From Allopontixanthobacter confluentis (GTDB taxonomy: Bacteria; Pseudomonadota; Alphaproteobacteria; Sphingomonadales; Sphingomonadaceae): DNA of 64,000 bases. Location: NCBI RefSeq assembly GCF_009827615.1, contig NZ_WTYU01000001.1, positions 269,001 to 333,000 of the forward strand, written 5' to 3'. The notes under the pieces were generated by a model. That model saw only the letters and a list, made by a program, of their open reading frames with translations. It did no database searches and was not told the DNA's origin. Of this stretch, positions 29,164-39,186 are shown piece by piece (within the stretch, counting starts at the first letter, position 1; each line of letters starts with the position of its first letter). A program made the translations under genes and the position numbers.

Positions 29164-29832
29164 TCAGATGGCAGCGGAATATTCGAGGAAGTTCTTGGTG
29201 AAGGCTTCCAGCAGATCGGCTTCGGCCGCCTCTGTTTCATCCGTGGTTTTGGGCGGGAAATGGGACAGGCCATTACCGCCGCGTCCCTTGACCATGTTGG
29301 TTTCGGTCTTTCCGGTGCGGAAATCCTTGAAAATGAAACGGTTATTGAGCGAGCGGCCGTAAATCGCTTTCTTTTGATACAGGTTCTGCGTGACCAGCAG
29401 TTCTGCATAGCAAGGCGCAGCCGAAGATGTGAGGCGGGCTTTTTCCTTGGTGGAAATCTTGCGGTCTTCAATCGGCGCTTCAAAGGTTACGGTCGTCCCT
29501 GCGGGCAGTTTCAACTCTGATACCAGGTCGATTGTGCCAAGCGCGGCAATCTGGAATTTCGGGCCCAGCGCTTCTTTCAGATAATCCGTCTCGCTGATGT
29601 TACGATCCTTGTTCGCGGCAGCATCCGCAATTGCGCCGACGATACCGAAGCCGGAAAGAAGCGATGTTGTCTGCGCCTGACCTTCGAGGGTCGGAAAGAC
29701 ATGCAGTTCGCAGGCGGTTTCAGCGCCGGTAGTGGCCGCGCCGGCAATATCCTGGCCAAGCGCAGGTGCGGCGGCCAGGGCCGTACCAGCCATTACAATG
29801 CCGATACCGGCAAGGGACGTGTGTATTTTCAT
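29164..29832 (-). CDS. Secreted protein of unknown function
   Basis: A 222-residue exported protein with a clear signal peptide (1-27, ending ALGQ). The mature part has two Cys (near CELHVFP and PCYAELLV), which may form a periplasmic disulfide. A FEAPIEDRK...LPAGTTVTF segment is suggestive of a beta domain. I do not recognise the family. It follows the gene at 29836-30585 by 3 bases on the same strand, so the two exported proteins are probably made together. Confidence 0.75.
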   Translation of the reverse strand: MKIHTSLAGIGIVMAGTALAAAPALGQDIAGAATTGAETACELHVFPTLEGQAQTTSLLSGFGIVGAIADAAANKDRNISETDYLKEALGPKFQIAALGTIDLVSELKLPAGTTVTFEAPIEDRKISTKEKARLTSSAAPCYAELLVTQNLYQKKAIYGRSLNNRFIFKDFRTGKTETNMVKGRGGNGLSHFPPKTTDETEAAEADLLEAFTKNFLEYSAAI

Positions 29833-29835
29833 ATA

Positions 29836-30585
29836 TTACCTTTCGGTGGTTGGTGTTGTGATGAGGTCTGATGTCGGGATGCTGGCCGATGGTTCGAGGC
29901 TGCCTGATGGTGCGTCATCTGAAGCCGCCGCGGTTGCCGAAATTTCAGGCGCTGCGGCGTTGAACCCGCCTGCCAGCGAGTAAGTAATCGCCTCGCCAGT
30001 CCGGGCCTTCAATTCCCGCCCCTTGGGGATGTAGCCATCCTTGCCGCGGATGAAGCCGGAAAACACACCCACTGCGAACCAAGTGGCCGCCGTTGCGCCG
30101 TTCTGGTTTCGCCCTTCTTCGCGGTATCGGCCATCGAGGGAGACCTGCCTACCATCGAGATCGAGATGGCGGAGGGAGATGGCGATAATGCCAGCCTTGC
30201 CAAAGCCGCCATTGCCGGTGACGAACGTCACTTCGCCTTCGCCTGTGGTGCCCTTGGGGATGGCGACAGTCGCGCCATCGGTCACATCATGCAGCACGGT
30301 AACCCCGAAGCGGTCCCCTACCTTGCTCAGCTCGGTGGAGACATCATCGTTCATCATGACGAATACCGGCGTAAGTGCAGGTAGGGTTGCTGTCGGGCCA
30401 GCGTCCGGTTCAGCGTGCAATTCAGCGTGCGCGTCACTGGCAAATGGTTCTGGCGAACTATCGTCAGACAGCTCTGGCGAAGCAGGCTGCGGTGCAGCGT
30501 CCTGATCAGCTTTGGCAATAGCGATGGTAGAACTGCATAGCAGCAGCAGTGCCGCTGAAGCGCGGCAAATTCTGGCGTGAGCCAT
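29836..30585 (-). CDS. Secreted protein with VirB10-like beta domain
   Basis: A 249-residue exported protein: signal peptide (about 1-26), an acidic Pro/Ser/Ala/His-rich linker (about 27-68), and a beta domain (about 70-170) with VGDRFGVTVLHDV, VAIPKGTTGEGEV and ISLRHLDLDGRQVSLDG. A similar pattern (a Gly-Asp-x-Phe turn, then a xxIPKGSxxxG turn, then a DGxxxxL ending) is seen in VirB10/TrbI-type domains and many uncharacterised envelope proteins. No conjugation genes are near, so this is a fold resemblance only. Pairs with the next secreted gene, 3 bases downstream. Confidence 0.7.
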   Translation of the reverse strand: MAHARICRASAALLLLCSSTIAIAKADQDAAPQPASPELSDDSSPEPFASDAHAELHAEPDAGPTATLPALTPVFVMMNDDVSTELSKVGDRFGVTVLHDVTDGATVAIPKGTTGEGEVTFVTGNGGFGKAGIIAISLRHLDLDGRQVSLDGRYREEGRNQNGATAATWFAVGVFSGFIRGKDGYIPKGRELKARTGEAITYSLAGGFNAAAPEISATAAASDDAPSGSLEPSASIPTSDLITTPTTER

Positions 30586-30712
30586 ATCCCCCCCTGGATA
30601 ATTTCAGGAAGTGAAATATTTTGCGATTGCGGGAATGTCTAGATAATTTTCGCTTCTATCGCAGCAGGATCCCACGATTTTTCTGCTGGAGGGGCTGGCG
30701 CGCTGCGGCCGC

Positions 30713-30746
30713 AAAAAAGGGTGCCAGAATTGCTTCTGGCACCCTT
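30713..30746 (-). terminator. Terminator downstream of the 101-residue gene
   Basis: A perfect 13-bp stem, 30717-30729 with 30734-30746, TTGC loop. Read on the minus strand it is followed by a T-run (AAAAAA at 30713-30718 on the plus strand), giving a classical rho-independent terminator for the gene at 30769-31074. Confidence 0.85.
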
Positions 30747-30768
30747 GTAATTGTTAAGCCGAAAAAGT

Positions 30769-31074
30769 TCAGCCCTTGCGTTCGCCAGTCATGGGCATGG
30801 AGCCGAATGCGCCTGCGTTCACGTTGCCGACCAGCTGGTCGCCGTCGATCGTCGCATCGCAATCCAGCGTCATCGGCATGGGCACGGTCATGTTCATTTT
30901 CCAGGTCAGCTTGTTGCCGTCAATCTGGCCATTTTCGACTTCCATGGACCCCATTGCACCAGCATTGGTGCCGGTGAAAGTCTTGCCATCATCGCCTGGC
31001 ACCACGGTAAAAGTGCTTTTCTGGTCGCCCATCGGGCTCTTGGTCACGCACTCATATGTTCCTGCTACAGACAT
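30769..31074 (-). CDS. Small protein of unknown function with internal repeat
   Basis: A 101-residue protein without signal peptide or membrane helix. It contains two similar blocks: NAGAMGSMEVENGQIDGNKL and, near the end, IDGDQLVGNVNAGAFGSMPM. This suggests a small beta fold built from a duplicated hairpin. ATG at 31074 is preceded by AGGAG with good spacing, which fixes the start; the open frame goes on 41 codons upstream with no Shine-Dalgarno sequence. A strong terminator follows, so it is transcribed alone or as the end of a longer unit. Confidence 0.75.
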   Translation of the reverse strand: MSVAGTYECVTKSPMGDQKSTFTVVPGDDGKTFTGTNAGAMGSMEVENGQIDGNKLTWKMNMTVPMPMTLDCDATIDGDQLVGNVNAGAFGSMPMTGERKG

Positions 31075-31105
31075 TCGTTTTCTCCTGTTGGGTGATGTGT
31101 GCAAT

Positions 31106-34015
31106 TCAGTCGTCAGCGGTGTTGCTGTCAACCGGCATAATGATTTCAACGGGCAAGTTGATCCCCGCCAATTGCGGTTCAACGACAGACCGGTCACCGA
31201 CTATGACGAATGTCAGGTCTTTTGAGCCAAGGTTTGCCCGTGCGGCATTATCCAGCGCCGTAGCGTCGAGCGACCTGTAGCGGCTGGCCAGCGTGCTGTA
31301 GTAATTGTCGGGCCGGCCAAGGCGCTGGTTGGCAAGAATGGCACCGAGCACTTGCGCGTTTGTTTCAAAGCGATTGGGAAGACCGCGAATATTGCCGTCC
31401 GTTACCCGGTTCAATTCCTGCGAATCGACCGGCTTGCCAGATGGAAAGGCGTCCAGTTCTTCGATCAGCAGCCTGATGGCATCGCCCGTGCGGTCAGATT
31501 GCACCGGCGCGGTCATGGCGAAGCTGCGCGGGCCGACTGGCGCCGTAATCATGCTGCGGACCCCGTAGCTCCAACCCTTGTCCTCACGCAGGTTCATGTT
31601 GAGGCGGGACAGGAAGCCATCGCCCAGCACTTCATTGGCCAGTTCCAGTGCTTCTGTATCGCCGTCGCGTCCGGTCATCGGCAGTACGCGTCCGGCCATG
31701 ATGACAGATTGCGGTGAATTGGGCCGATCAATCAGCACTATGCGCGGGCGGGGGGCGGGGATGGCCGCATCCCGAGCCTTGACCGGGGCCGCCATGCGGT
31801 TGTCCCGCCATTGGCCAAATGCGCCATCCAGCAGCGGCAGCAGGCGTTCCATCGTCACATCACCCACCACAGTGATCGACGCCATGCTGGGGCGCAACCA
31901 TTTGCCATGGGCCGCGCGCAATGATTGCGATGTGGTTGCCGCCAGCGACGCGCGATCACCCAACCCGTCAGACGACTGGCCATACGGCGTATCGGGGCCA
32001 AACAGGATGGGCGCCATTGCCCGGCTGGCAAGGCCGCGCGGTGATGCCAGAACCTGCGACAAGGCCGCCAGACGCTGATCGCGTACCCGGGCAACGTCGG
32101 CTTCGGCAAAGGCCGGGTTGCGCACCACATCGGCCATCAGGTCGAGCGATGGCGCGAGATTGGCCGACAGGGCGGACAAGGTGATAGAGGATGTGTCGAG
32201 CGATGCGCTAGCCGAAACAGATGCCCCGAGGCGTTCCTGTTCCTCTGCGATCTCGATTGCGCTGCGGCTGGTTGTGCCTTCTTCCAGCAACGCCAGCATG
32301 GTTGACTGGGTGCCGGGTGTATCCAGCGCGTCAGCCGCAATGCCGGCATCGAAATTCAGGCTGACCAGCACTTTTGGCACAGCAGTTCTGCGGGCCAGCG
32401 CCACTGTAATACCATTGGTCAACTGGGCGCGTTCGACCGTCGGGAAATCAAGATCTGCCACGGGCGCAACGGGCGGAAATGCGCGGGCCGGGCCGGTTTT
32501 CAGCGCAGGCGGGGCGGCCTTGGCATCGGGCGCCGGGGGCGCGGCGGTATCTTCATCGCCCCAGCCGCCCATGGTGGCGCCATCTTCGGTGCGTTCGCCC
32601 GGAACGATTGCCAGGCTATAGGCAGGGCGCGTCAGCCAGCGGCTCATGGCTGATTGCACCTGCGCCGGGGTCAGCGCCGCCAGCAGTTGCAGATCCGTCT
32701 TATATTGCGCCGGGTTGCCCGCATATAGCAGCCCTTCTGCCAGAGTTGCGCCTTTGCCGGAAAATCCGCCGACCTGTTCCAGCGCGCCGATCTGGGTGGA
32801 GACACCCTGCGTGGCGGCGCGGCGCAATTCGTCTGCCGTGGGGCCGGTCTTGATGAAATCGGCGATAATTTCATCCAGCCGGGCTTCGGCACGCCCGCGG
32901 TCCACGCCGGGCTTCACATCCATGGTCGCGGCAAGCACGGAAAGCTGTTCCTGCCGCCACGCAAATGCGCTGACCGATACGGCCAGCTGTTCTTCGCGCA
33001 CCAGAATATTATCCAGCCGCGAACTGGCAAGACCGCCCAGAACGCTCATTCCGGCATCAAGTGCGACAGAATCAGGATCGGTCAGGGCAGGGCCGCTCCA
33101 GCTGCGGAAAATGCGGGTGACGGGCACCTGATCGGTCATTTCCCGGCTGACCGGCTGCGGCAATGTAACGGGCGCAGCTGGCTTCTGGACAACTTCCGGT
33201 CCGCGCGGGATTGCGCCAAACCAGCGCTGCACCATCGGGCGCGCGGTGTCGGCATCAATATCGCCGCTCAGGGCCAAGACAACGTTGTTTGGTCCGTAAT
33301 TATCGATGAACCATGCGCGCACATCGGCGATGCTGGCAGCGTCAAGATCTGCCATCGAACCTATGGTGGAATGGCGATAGGGGTGGCCGACCGGAAACAG
33401 CCCATCCTGAAGTGCGTAAAAAGCCAGCCCATAAGGCTGGTTGTCGCCCTGACGTTTCTCATTCTGAACCACGCCGCGCTGCTTATCCAGCTTGTCCTGT
33501 GTGACAGCGCCGAGCAAATGGCCCATCCGGTCACTTTCCATGAACAAGGCAAGGTCTAACGCGCCTGTTGGCACCGTTTCCACGTAATTGGTCCGGTCTG
33601 CATCCGTGCTGCCGTTGGTGGAAGTGGACCCGGCACCTTCCAGCGGGATGTCGAAATTCTCGACATTCTCGCTGCCGCCAAACATCAGATGTTCGAACAG
33701 ATGGGCAAAGCCGGTCCGTCCGCGCGGTTCGTGCTTGGCGCCGACGCGGTAATAGACTGTCACCCCGACAATAGGGGCCTTGCGGTCTGTATGGACGATC
33801 GTGGTGAGGCCGTTTTCCAGGGTGAACGTCTGGTAGGGAATGTCCACCGCCGCCACCAGCTGTGCCAGCGATGCAGGTTGCGCTGCATCGGCAGCGGGCT
33901 GCTGGCCAGCCGAGATTTGGCCAGCCGGGATTTGTGCAACGCGGTTCTGTGCCAGAGGCGCGGCACAGGCAGTCAGGCTGACGCCCAGAAGAGCCGAAAT
34001 CATGATATTACGCAT
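31106..34015 (-). CDS. M16 family metalloprotease (lipoprotein)
   Basis: Zinc peptidase of the pitrilysin/insulinase family with two tandem M16 halves (about 60-480 and 520-960). The active half carries HLFEH (His105, Glu108, His109). The second half lacks a zinc motif, as usual for fused M16 proteins such as PqqL. The N-terminus is a lipoprotein signal (SLLTAC-like, acceptor Cys17), so the enzyme probably acts in the periplasm on peptides. It follows the acylase gene by 30 bases on the same strand, suggesting an operon. Confidence 0.92.
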   Translation of the reverse strand: MRNIMISALLGVSLTACAAPLAQNRVAQIPAGQISAGQQPAADAAQPASLAQLVAAVDIPYQTFTLENGLTTIVHTDRKAPIVGVTVYYRVGAKHEPRGRTGFAHLFEHLMFGGSENVENFDIPLEGAGSTSTNGSTDADRTNYVETVPTGALDLALFMESDRMGHLLGAVTQDKLDKQRGVVQNEKRQGDNQPYGLAFYALQDGLFPVGHPYRHSTIGSMADLDAASIADVRAWFIDNYGPNNVVLALSGDIDADTARPMVQRWFGAIPRGPEVVQKPAAPVTLPQPVSREMTDQVPVTRIFRSWSGPALTDPDSVALDAGMSVLGGLASSRLDNILVREEQLAVSVSAFAWRQEQLSVLAATMDVKPGVDRGRAEARLDEIIADFIKTGPTADELRRAATQGVSTQIGALEQVGGFSGKGATLAEGLLYAGNPAQYKTDLQLLAALTPAQVQSAMSRWLTRPAYSLAIVPGERTEDGATMGGWGDEDTAAPPAPDAKAAPPALKTGPARAFPPVAPVADLDFPTVERAQLTNGITVALARRTAVPKVLVSLNFDAGIAADALDTPGTQSTMLALLEEGTTSRSAIEIAEEQERLGASVSASASLDTSSITLSALSANLAPSLDLMADVVRNPAFAEADVARVRDQRLAALSQVLASPRGLASRAMAPILFGPDTPYGQSSDGLGDRASLAATTSQSLRAAHGKWLRPSMASITVVGDVTMERLLPLLDGAFGQWRDNRMAAPVKARDAAIPAPRPRIVLIDRPNSPQSVIMAGRVLPMTGRDGDTEALELANEVLGDGFLSRLNMNLREDKGWSYGVRSMITAPVGPRSFAMTAPVQSDRTGDAIRLLIEELDAFPSGKPVDSQELNRVTDGNIRGLPNRFETNAQVLGAILANQRLGRPDNYYSTLASRYRSLDATALDNAARANLGSKDLTFVIVGDRSVVEPQLAGINLPVEIIMPVDSNTADD

Positions 34016-34045
34016 GCGAAAAACCTGTCAGTTGATGGAGTGGTA

Positions 34046-36244
34046 TCAGCGGTTGGAAACGACTGTCCGGCTTGCCGTGTTGGCCAGCACATCTGCCCGC
34101 CAGAAATGGACAGGTTTCAGCTTGTGTTCGACAAACAGCCGAGCCTGATCGGCAAAATGCGCACTATCCGCCCGTGTGGTGGCCGCGCCATATGGCATGA
34201 TCGACTGGGACTGCACCTTTTGGCCCGGCCCCCATTCCATGAACATCAGGAAACTGTCGCCATGGCGCACGGACAGGCGCCCATCATCATCCACATCCCA
34301 CAAGGTGGAGGCGCGCAGCGTATCGCTGCCCCCATCCAGCGGCAGGTCAACATCGCCCTGCCGCAACCGCAGCAGATCGGCCATGGGCGGATCAATCCGG
34401 CCGAAATGGGTCTGGAGATGAACCACCGCGTCCTGCAATGCAGCGCGCGGTGCAGGTTCCGGCTTGTTCTGATATTCCGCGCTCATGAAAGGGCGGATCA
34501 TCAGCAGCGCCAGCGCATCTGCACGGCCGACATTATCAGACGTCAGATCCCACTGGCCCAGCAATGTCTGCGCCTTTGCAAGGTCTGGCGCATCGGCCAG
34601 ATCGAGCGCGGCAACGCCGTCCAGCATCCGCGCAACATAACCCTCCCGTTCATAGGCCGTGTCATATTTGATGCGTTCCAGCGTGGCGCGGTCAATCTTG
34701 CCCGCAGCAGCCATCAGCTTGGCCGCCCGTGCAGCGCGGTTGGTGGTTTTCAATTCCACACCCATTTCCGGTGCGAAGTCGGCTGGGGACAGGTCACTGC
34801 CTGGGCCGGCGGCAGAAAAGGGCGAATTATTCGCGTTGAATAGCCAGCCCGATGCCGGGTTCACGATTTGAGGGATGTCATCAAAGCTGACCGGACCATC
34901 CCAAATAAGGGAACTGTCATTGCCGGGCAGCACATTGCGCCAGTCAGGCCCCACTTTACGGTCCGGCATGGCGGCATTGTAGAAATATCCGATATTGCCT
35001 TCGCGGTCGGCATAGATGAAGTTGGTCGAAGGAATATCCATTCGCGCCAGAATGGCCTGCCATTCGGCGAAATTCTTGGCCTTGTTCAGCCGGTAATAGG
35101 CATCAAGCTGGCCCAGATTGTCGATCCCGCCGTAACGGAAGGCATAAGCGCCGCTGTCATTGATGATGACCGGGCCATGCCGGCTGCGATAGACGGTTCT
35201 GGGCACGGGCAGCACCAGCGGGCCAAGTTTGACCGGCAGGGTGAAGCTGGTTTCTTCCAGCGGCAGCCATTTGCCATCCAGCCGGTAGCGCGTTCCACTG
35301 GCGTCCATTTCCAGCTTGTAAATATCGACCATGTCGGGCCGGTTGACCGTATTGGTCCAGCCGAGGTTTTCATTATGACCGAGGAAAGGAAAGGGGCTGC
35401 CGGGGAAATTGGCCCCTGCAAAATGCCAGCCTTCGCCGCTTTCGACCACCAGTTCGTACCATGCCACGCCGCCGCGCCATGGCTGGTGGCTGTTGGACAC
35501 CAGCCGGGTCACCCCGTCGCCTGATTTTTCCGGCGCAATTGCAAAGGCATTGGACCCTGACATGGCTGCTTCTTCGCCCGACGGAAGCGGACCGGGGTTG
35601 CCAAGCGGCGCTTCGGCAGCAGCCGTGACATTGGGCGCATTGGCGGGTTGCGGGCCGATTGCCGGCCCAAATTCCGGTGCCAACGGTGTGTTGGAAACCA
35701 GCGGTTCGATGACATTGTTTAGCCCAAAGAAGAACGGCTGGCGCAGCGCAAATCCCGCGGCGACATCCTCGCCATTGACGGGGAAAAGATTGTCCAGCTT
35801 CACTTCGCCCGGATGGTCAGCCGCAAAACTGTTGAGGCCGGATGCATAGGCATCGAACAGCGCGCGCGTATCGGCCGGCAAGCCCTTGAACTGGCGCTGC
35901 GCTGTGCCGCGCGCGTCCAGCAGATGATAGACATAGTCAACTGCTGCGCCTTCTTCGCCGGCAACCGCGCCATACCGGCCCCGGCTCATCGCGATAACAT
36001 CCTGCAGAGTAAAAAAGTCATCCTGGGCATGGGCAACAGCGATGCCATAGGCGGCATCTGCGTCGGTCTTGCCGTAAATATGGGGGACACCAAATTCATC
36101 GCGGATGATTTCAGCGGTATAGATGCGCGGTGCAGGCGCTTCGCCCGGCTCCGCCACCAGCGGTTCCCACACCATCAGGCCGATCAACGATACAATCAGC
36201 AGGCCAAGCGTTGCCCAGCCCAGACGGGCCACCCATTTTTTCAT
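34046..36244 (-). CDS. Penicillin-acylase family N-terminal-nucleophile hydrolase
   Basis: Periplasmic amidase (penicillin amidase S45) of the type that includes acyl-homoserine lactone acylases. The 732 residues begin with a membrane or signal helix (about 8-28). The autoprocessing site and nucleophile are at Ser231 (MSGSNAFAIAP: cleavage before the SNAF serine). Before it lies the alpha-chain (about 40-228), after it VSNSHQPWRG and the beta-chain. The true substrate is not readable from sequence; quorum-signal or beta-lactam acylase activity is possible. Upstream and co-directional with the M16 protease. Confidence 0.9.
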   Translation of the reverse strand: MKKWVARLGWATLGLLIVSLIGLMVWEPLVAEPGEAPAPRIYTAEIIRDEFGVPHIYGKTDADAAYGIAVAHAQDDFFTLQDVIAMSRGRYGAVAGEEGAAVDYVYHLLDARGTAQRQFKGLPADTRALFDAYASGLNSFAADHPGEVKLDNLFPVNGEDVAAGFALRQPFFFGLNNVIEPLVSNTPLAPEFGPAIGPQPANAPNVTAAAEAPLGNPGPLPSGEEAAMSGSNAFAIAPEKSGDGVTRLVSNSHQPWRGGVAWYELVVESGEGWHFAGANFPGSPFPFLGHNENLGWTNTVNRPDMVDIYKLEMDASGTRYRLDGKWLPLEETSFTLPVKLGPLVLPVPRTVYRSRHGPVIINDSGAYAFRYGGIDNLGQLDAYYRLNKAKNFAEWQAILARMDIPSTNFIYADREGNIGYFYNAAMPDRKVGPDWRNVLPGNDSSLIWDGPVSFDDIPQIVNPASGWLFNANNSPFSAAGPGSDLSPADFAPEMGVELKTTNRAARAAKLMAAAGKIDRATLERIKYDTAYEREGYVARMLDGVAALDLADAPDLAKAQTLLGQWDLTSDNVGRADALALLMIRPFMSAEYQNKPEPAPRAALQDAVVHLQTHFGRIDPPMADLLRLRQGDVDLPLDGGSDTLRASTLWDVDDDGRLSVRHGDSFLMFMEWGPGQKVQSQSIMPYGAATTRADSAHFADQARLFVEHKLKPVHFWRADVLANTASRTVVSNR

Positions 36245-36413
36245 CCGGTAATCCTCTCGGCTAACGGACTAGCTTCCTTTGGCAACGGCGTGAAGTGCCA
36301 AAGGGTTAGGGCGGCAGGTTGGAGGGGCTGGATAGGCCCGCGACGCAAGACCGCGTGGTCGCTGCCGAAAATTGATCTGGATCAATGGTAAATCACGATT
36401 TTGGCTGCATGAT

Positions 36414-36443
36414 CTTGTGACGGCGATAACATCACCCCTATAT
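36414..36443 (+). promoter_or_regulatory. Heat-shock (sigma-32 like) promoter for clpB
   Basis: CTTGTGA (36414-36420) and CCCCTATAT (36435-36443) with 14 bases between them fit the sigma-32 pattern (CTTGAAA, 11-16 bases, CCCCATnT). It ends 87 bases upstream of the clpB ATG. The function of ClpB as a heat-shock protein makes the match more likely. Confidence 0.6.
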
Positions 36444-36529
36444 ATCACTAACACACCTATGGTGGTGGCAGTTCTTGTGTTGCGGTGATGCCACACCATA
36501 TCCGGCAGGACTATTTTTAGGGATTTCTC

Positions 36530-39109
36530 ATGAACCTGGAAAAATTTACCGATCGCGCCAAGGGCTTCCTTCAGTCTGCCCAGACTGTTGCCATCAGAAA
36601 CAACCATCAGCGCATCAGCCCGTCCCATCTGCTCAAAGCCCTGCTGGAAGACGAAGAAGGCATGGCCGCTGGTCTGATCCAGCGTTCCGGCGGCGACCCG
36701 AAGATTGCGGTGACCGAAGTCGACGCGCAACTGGCGAAAATTCCCGCCGTGTCGGGCGGCGGCGCGCAGCAAACGCCGGGGCTTGATAATGACACGGTGC
36801 GCTTGCTCGATCAGGCAGAGCAGATCGCGGAAAAAGCGGGCGATTCCTATGTTACCGTGGAACGGTTGCTGGTCGCGCTGGCGCTGGCCACCACCACCGA
36901 TGCGGGCAAGGCGCTGAAAGCTGCCAATGTGAATGCGCCCGCGCTCAACAAGGCCATCAATGATCTGCGCGGCGGGCGAACGGCCGATAGTGCCAGCGCG
37001 GAAAACGCCTATGACGCGATGAAGAAATATGCCCGCGATCTGACGCAGGCTGCGCGTGACGGCAAGCTGGATCCAGTGATTGGCCGCGACGAGGAAATCC
37101 GCCGGACAGTGCAGATCCTCGCCCGCCGGACCAAGAACAACCCGGCGCTGATTGGCGAACCGGGAACGGGCAAGACCGCCATTGCCGAAGGGTTGGCCCT
37201 GCGCATTGCAAATGGCGATGTGCCGGACAGCCTGAATGGCCGCACGCTGATGTCGCTCGACATGGGCGCGTTGATTGCCGGCGCCAAATATCGCGGTGAA
37301 TTCGAAGAACGGCTGAAAGCGGTGCTGGATGAAGTGAAGGGCGCTGATGGCCAGATCATCCTGTTTATTGACGAAATGCACACTCTCATCGGGGCAGGCG
37401 CGTCTGAAGGATCGATGGACGCCAGCAATTTGCTGAAACCGGCACTGTCGCGCGGCGAATTGCATTGCATCGGCGCGACTACGCTGGATGAATATCAGAA
37501 ATATGTTGAAAAAGACCCGGCGTTGCAGCGCCGGTTCCAGCCCGTCTATATCGAAGAACCCAGCGTGGAAGATACGATTTCCATCCTGCGCGGGATCAAG
37601 GATAAATACGAACTGCACCACGGCGTGCGGATTGCCGATGGCGCCCTGGTGGCAGCGGCCCAATTGTCCAACCGCTATATCTCCAACCGTTTTCTGCCGG
37701 ACAAGGCCATCGACCTGATGGACGAAGCGGCCAGCCGGATCCGCATGGAAGTGGAATCCAAGCCCGAAGAAATCGAAGGGCTGGACCGCCGTATCATCCA
37801 GCTCAAGATCGAGGAATCCGCGCTTGGCAAGGAAAAGGACGATGCCTCGAAAGACCGGCTGGTGGCCTTGCGCGAAGAACTGGCCAATCTGGAACAGCAA
37901 TCATCTGAGCTGACCACGCGCTGGCAGAACGAGCGCGACAAGATTGCTGCTGAAGGCAAGATCAAGGAACAGCTTGACCACGCCCGGCTGGAGCTGGAAC
38001 AAGCCCAGCGCGAAGGCGATCTGGCAAAGGCGGGCGAGCTTTCCTACGGCAGCATACCGCAGCTGGAAAAGGCGCTGGCCGAAGCTGAAGGCAGCAATGA
38101 AAACGCCATGCTGCGGGAAGAAGTCACCGAAGATGACATTGCCGCTGTCGTCAGCAAATGGACCGGCGTGCCGGTCGACCGGATGATGCAGGGCGAACGC
38201 GACAAACTGTTGAAAATGGAACAGGTCATCGGCAAGCGGGTGATTGGCCAGGAACAGGCGGTTAACGCTGTGTCCAAGGCTGTTCGCCGTGCGCGGGCAG
38301 GGTTGCAAGACCCGAACCGGCCATTGGGTTCATTCCTGTTCCTCGGCCCCACCGGTGTCGGCAAGACCGAACTGACCAAGGCGCTGGCGGAATTCCTGTT
38401 CGATGATGATACTGCGATGGTGCGTATCGACATGAGCGAATTTATGGAAAAACACGCTGTCGCCCGCCTGATCGGCGCGCCTCCGGGCTATGTCGGTTAT
38501 GAAGAAGGCGGTGTGCTGACCGAAGCCGTGCGGCGCAGGCCCTATCAGGTGGTGCTGTTCGACGAGGTGGAAAAAGCCCATAATGACGTGTTCAATGTGC
38601 TGCTTCAGGTGCTCGACGACGGGCGCCTGACCGATGGGCAGGGCAGGGTGGTGGACTTTTCCAACACGCTGATCATCCTGACATCCAACCTCGGCAGCCA
38701 GTATCTGACCAATCTTGAGGAAGGCCAGAAGGTCGAGGAAGTGGAACCGCAGGTAATGGACGTGGTGCGCGGCCATTTCAGGCCAGAGTTCCTGAACCGC
38801 CTGGACGAAATCATCCTGTTCCACCGTCTGGGGCAGGAACATATGGCCCCGATTGTCGATATTCAGGTCCTGCGGGTGCAGAAGCTGCTCAAAGACCGGA
38901 AAATCATGCTGGACCTGACAGATGAAGCGCGCCGGTGGCTTGGCCGGGTTGGCTATGACCCTGTCTATGGAGCAAGGCCGCTCAAACGCGCGGTGCAGCG
39001 CTATTTGCAGGATCCGCTGGCAGAGAAGCTGCTGGCAGGCGAAGTCCCCGATGGCAGCAACGTCCACATCGACGAAGGGGATGGGGAGTTGAAGATGGTC
39101 ATCACCTGA
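36530..39109 (+). CDS. clpB: ATP-dependent chaperone ClpB
   Basis: Hexameric AAA+ disaggregase that works with DnaK to resolve protein aggregates. The 859-residue length fits the family. There is an N-domain (about 1-145), first AAA domain with Walker A GEPGTGKT (209-216), a middle coiled coil (about 405-525) and second AAA domain with GPTGVGKT (606-613). FLDEMHTL-type Walker B is [15 protein letters not shown]. The C-terminus is degron-like short tail [11 protein letters not shown] preceded by TAGGGAT. A sigma-32-like promoter and a terminator bracket the single-gene unit. Confidence 0.97.
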   Translation: MNLEKFTDRAKGFLQSAQTVAIRNNHQRISPSHLLKALLEDEEGMAAGLIQRSGGDPKIAVTEVDAQLAKIPAVSGGGAQQTPGLDNDTVRLLDQAEQIAEKAGDSYVTVERLLVALALATTTDAGKALKAANVNAPALNKAINDLRGGRTADSASAENAYDAMKKYARDLTQAARDGKLDPVIGRDEEIRRTVQILARRTKNNPALIGEPGTGKTAIAEGLALRIANGDVPDSLNGRTLMSLDMGALIAGAKYRGEFEERLKAVLDEVKGADGQIILFIDEMHTLIGAGASEGSMDASNLLKPALSRGELHCIGATTLDEYQKYVEKDPALQRRFQPVYIEEPSVEDTISILRGIKDKYELHHGVRIADGALVAAAQLSNRYISNRFLPDKAIDLMDEAASRIRMEVESKPEEIEGLDRRIIQLKIEESALGKEKDDASKDRLVALREELANLEQQSSELTTRWQNERDKIAAEGKIKEQLDHARLELEQAQREGDLAKAGELSYGSIPQLEKALAEAEGSNENAMLREEVTEDDIAAVVSKWTGVPVDRMMQGERDKLLKMEQVIGKRVIGQEQAVNAVSKAVRRARAGLQDPNRPLGSFLFLGPTGVGKTELTKALAEFLFDDDTAMVRIDMSEFMEKHAVARLIGAPPGYVGYEEGGVLTEAVRRRPYQVVLFDEVEKAHNDVFNVLLQVLDDGRLTDGQGRVVDFSNTLIILTSNLGSQYLTNLEEGQKVEEVEPQVMDVVRGHFRPEFLNRLDEIILFHRLGQEHMAPIVDIQVLRVQKLLKDRKIMLDLTDEARRWLGRVGYDPVYGARPLKRAVQRYLQDPLAEKLLAGEVPDGSNVHIDEGDGELKMVIT

Positions 39110-39140
39110 CCATTACCTTCTAATTCTTCGCCACCAACAA

Positions 39141-39168
39141 AAAGGGCCCCGGTTTCCCGGGGCCCTTT
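39141..39168. terminator. Bidirectional terminator between clpB and TBDR gene
   Basis: A perfect 12-bp stem (39141-39152 with 39157-39168) with a TTTC loop; A-run on one side and T-rich sequence on the other. It lies between the convergent clpB and TBDR stops and can serve both. Confidence 0.85.
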
Positions 39169-39186
39169 CTTGTTTGGCTCTCTTGA

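Noticed and set aside
36269-37900. A 543-codon minus-strand open frame opposite clpB
   Set aside because: It overlaps the clpB promoter and gene, and its composition is that of an antisense shadow.
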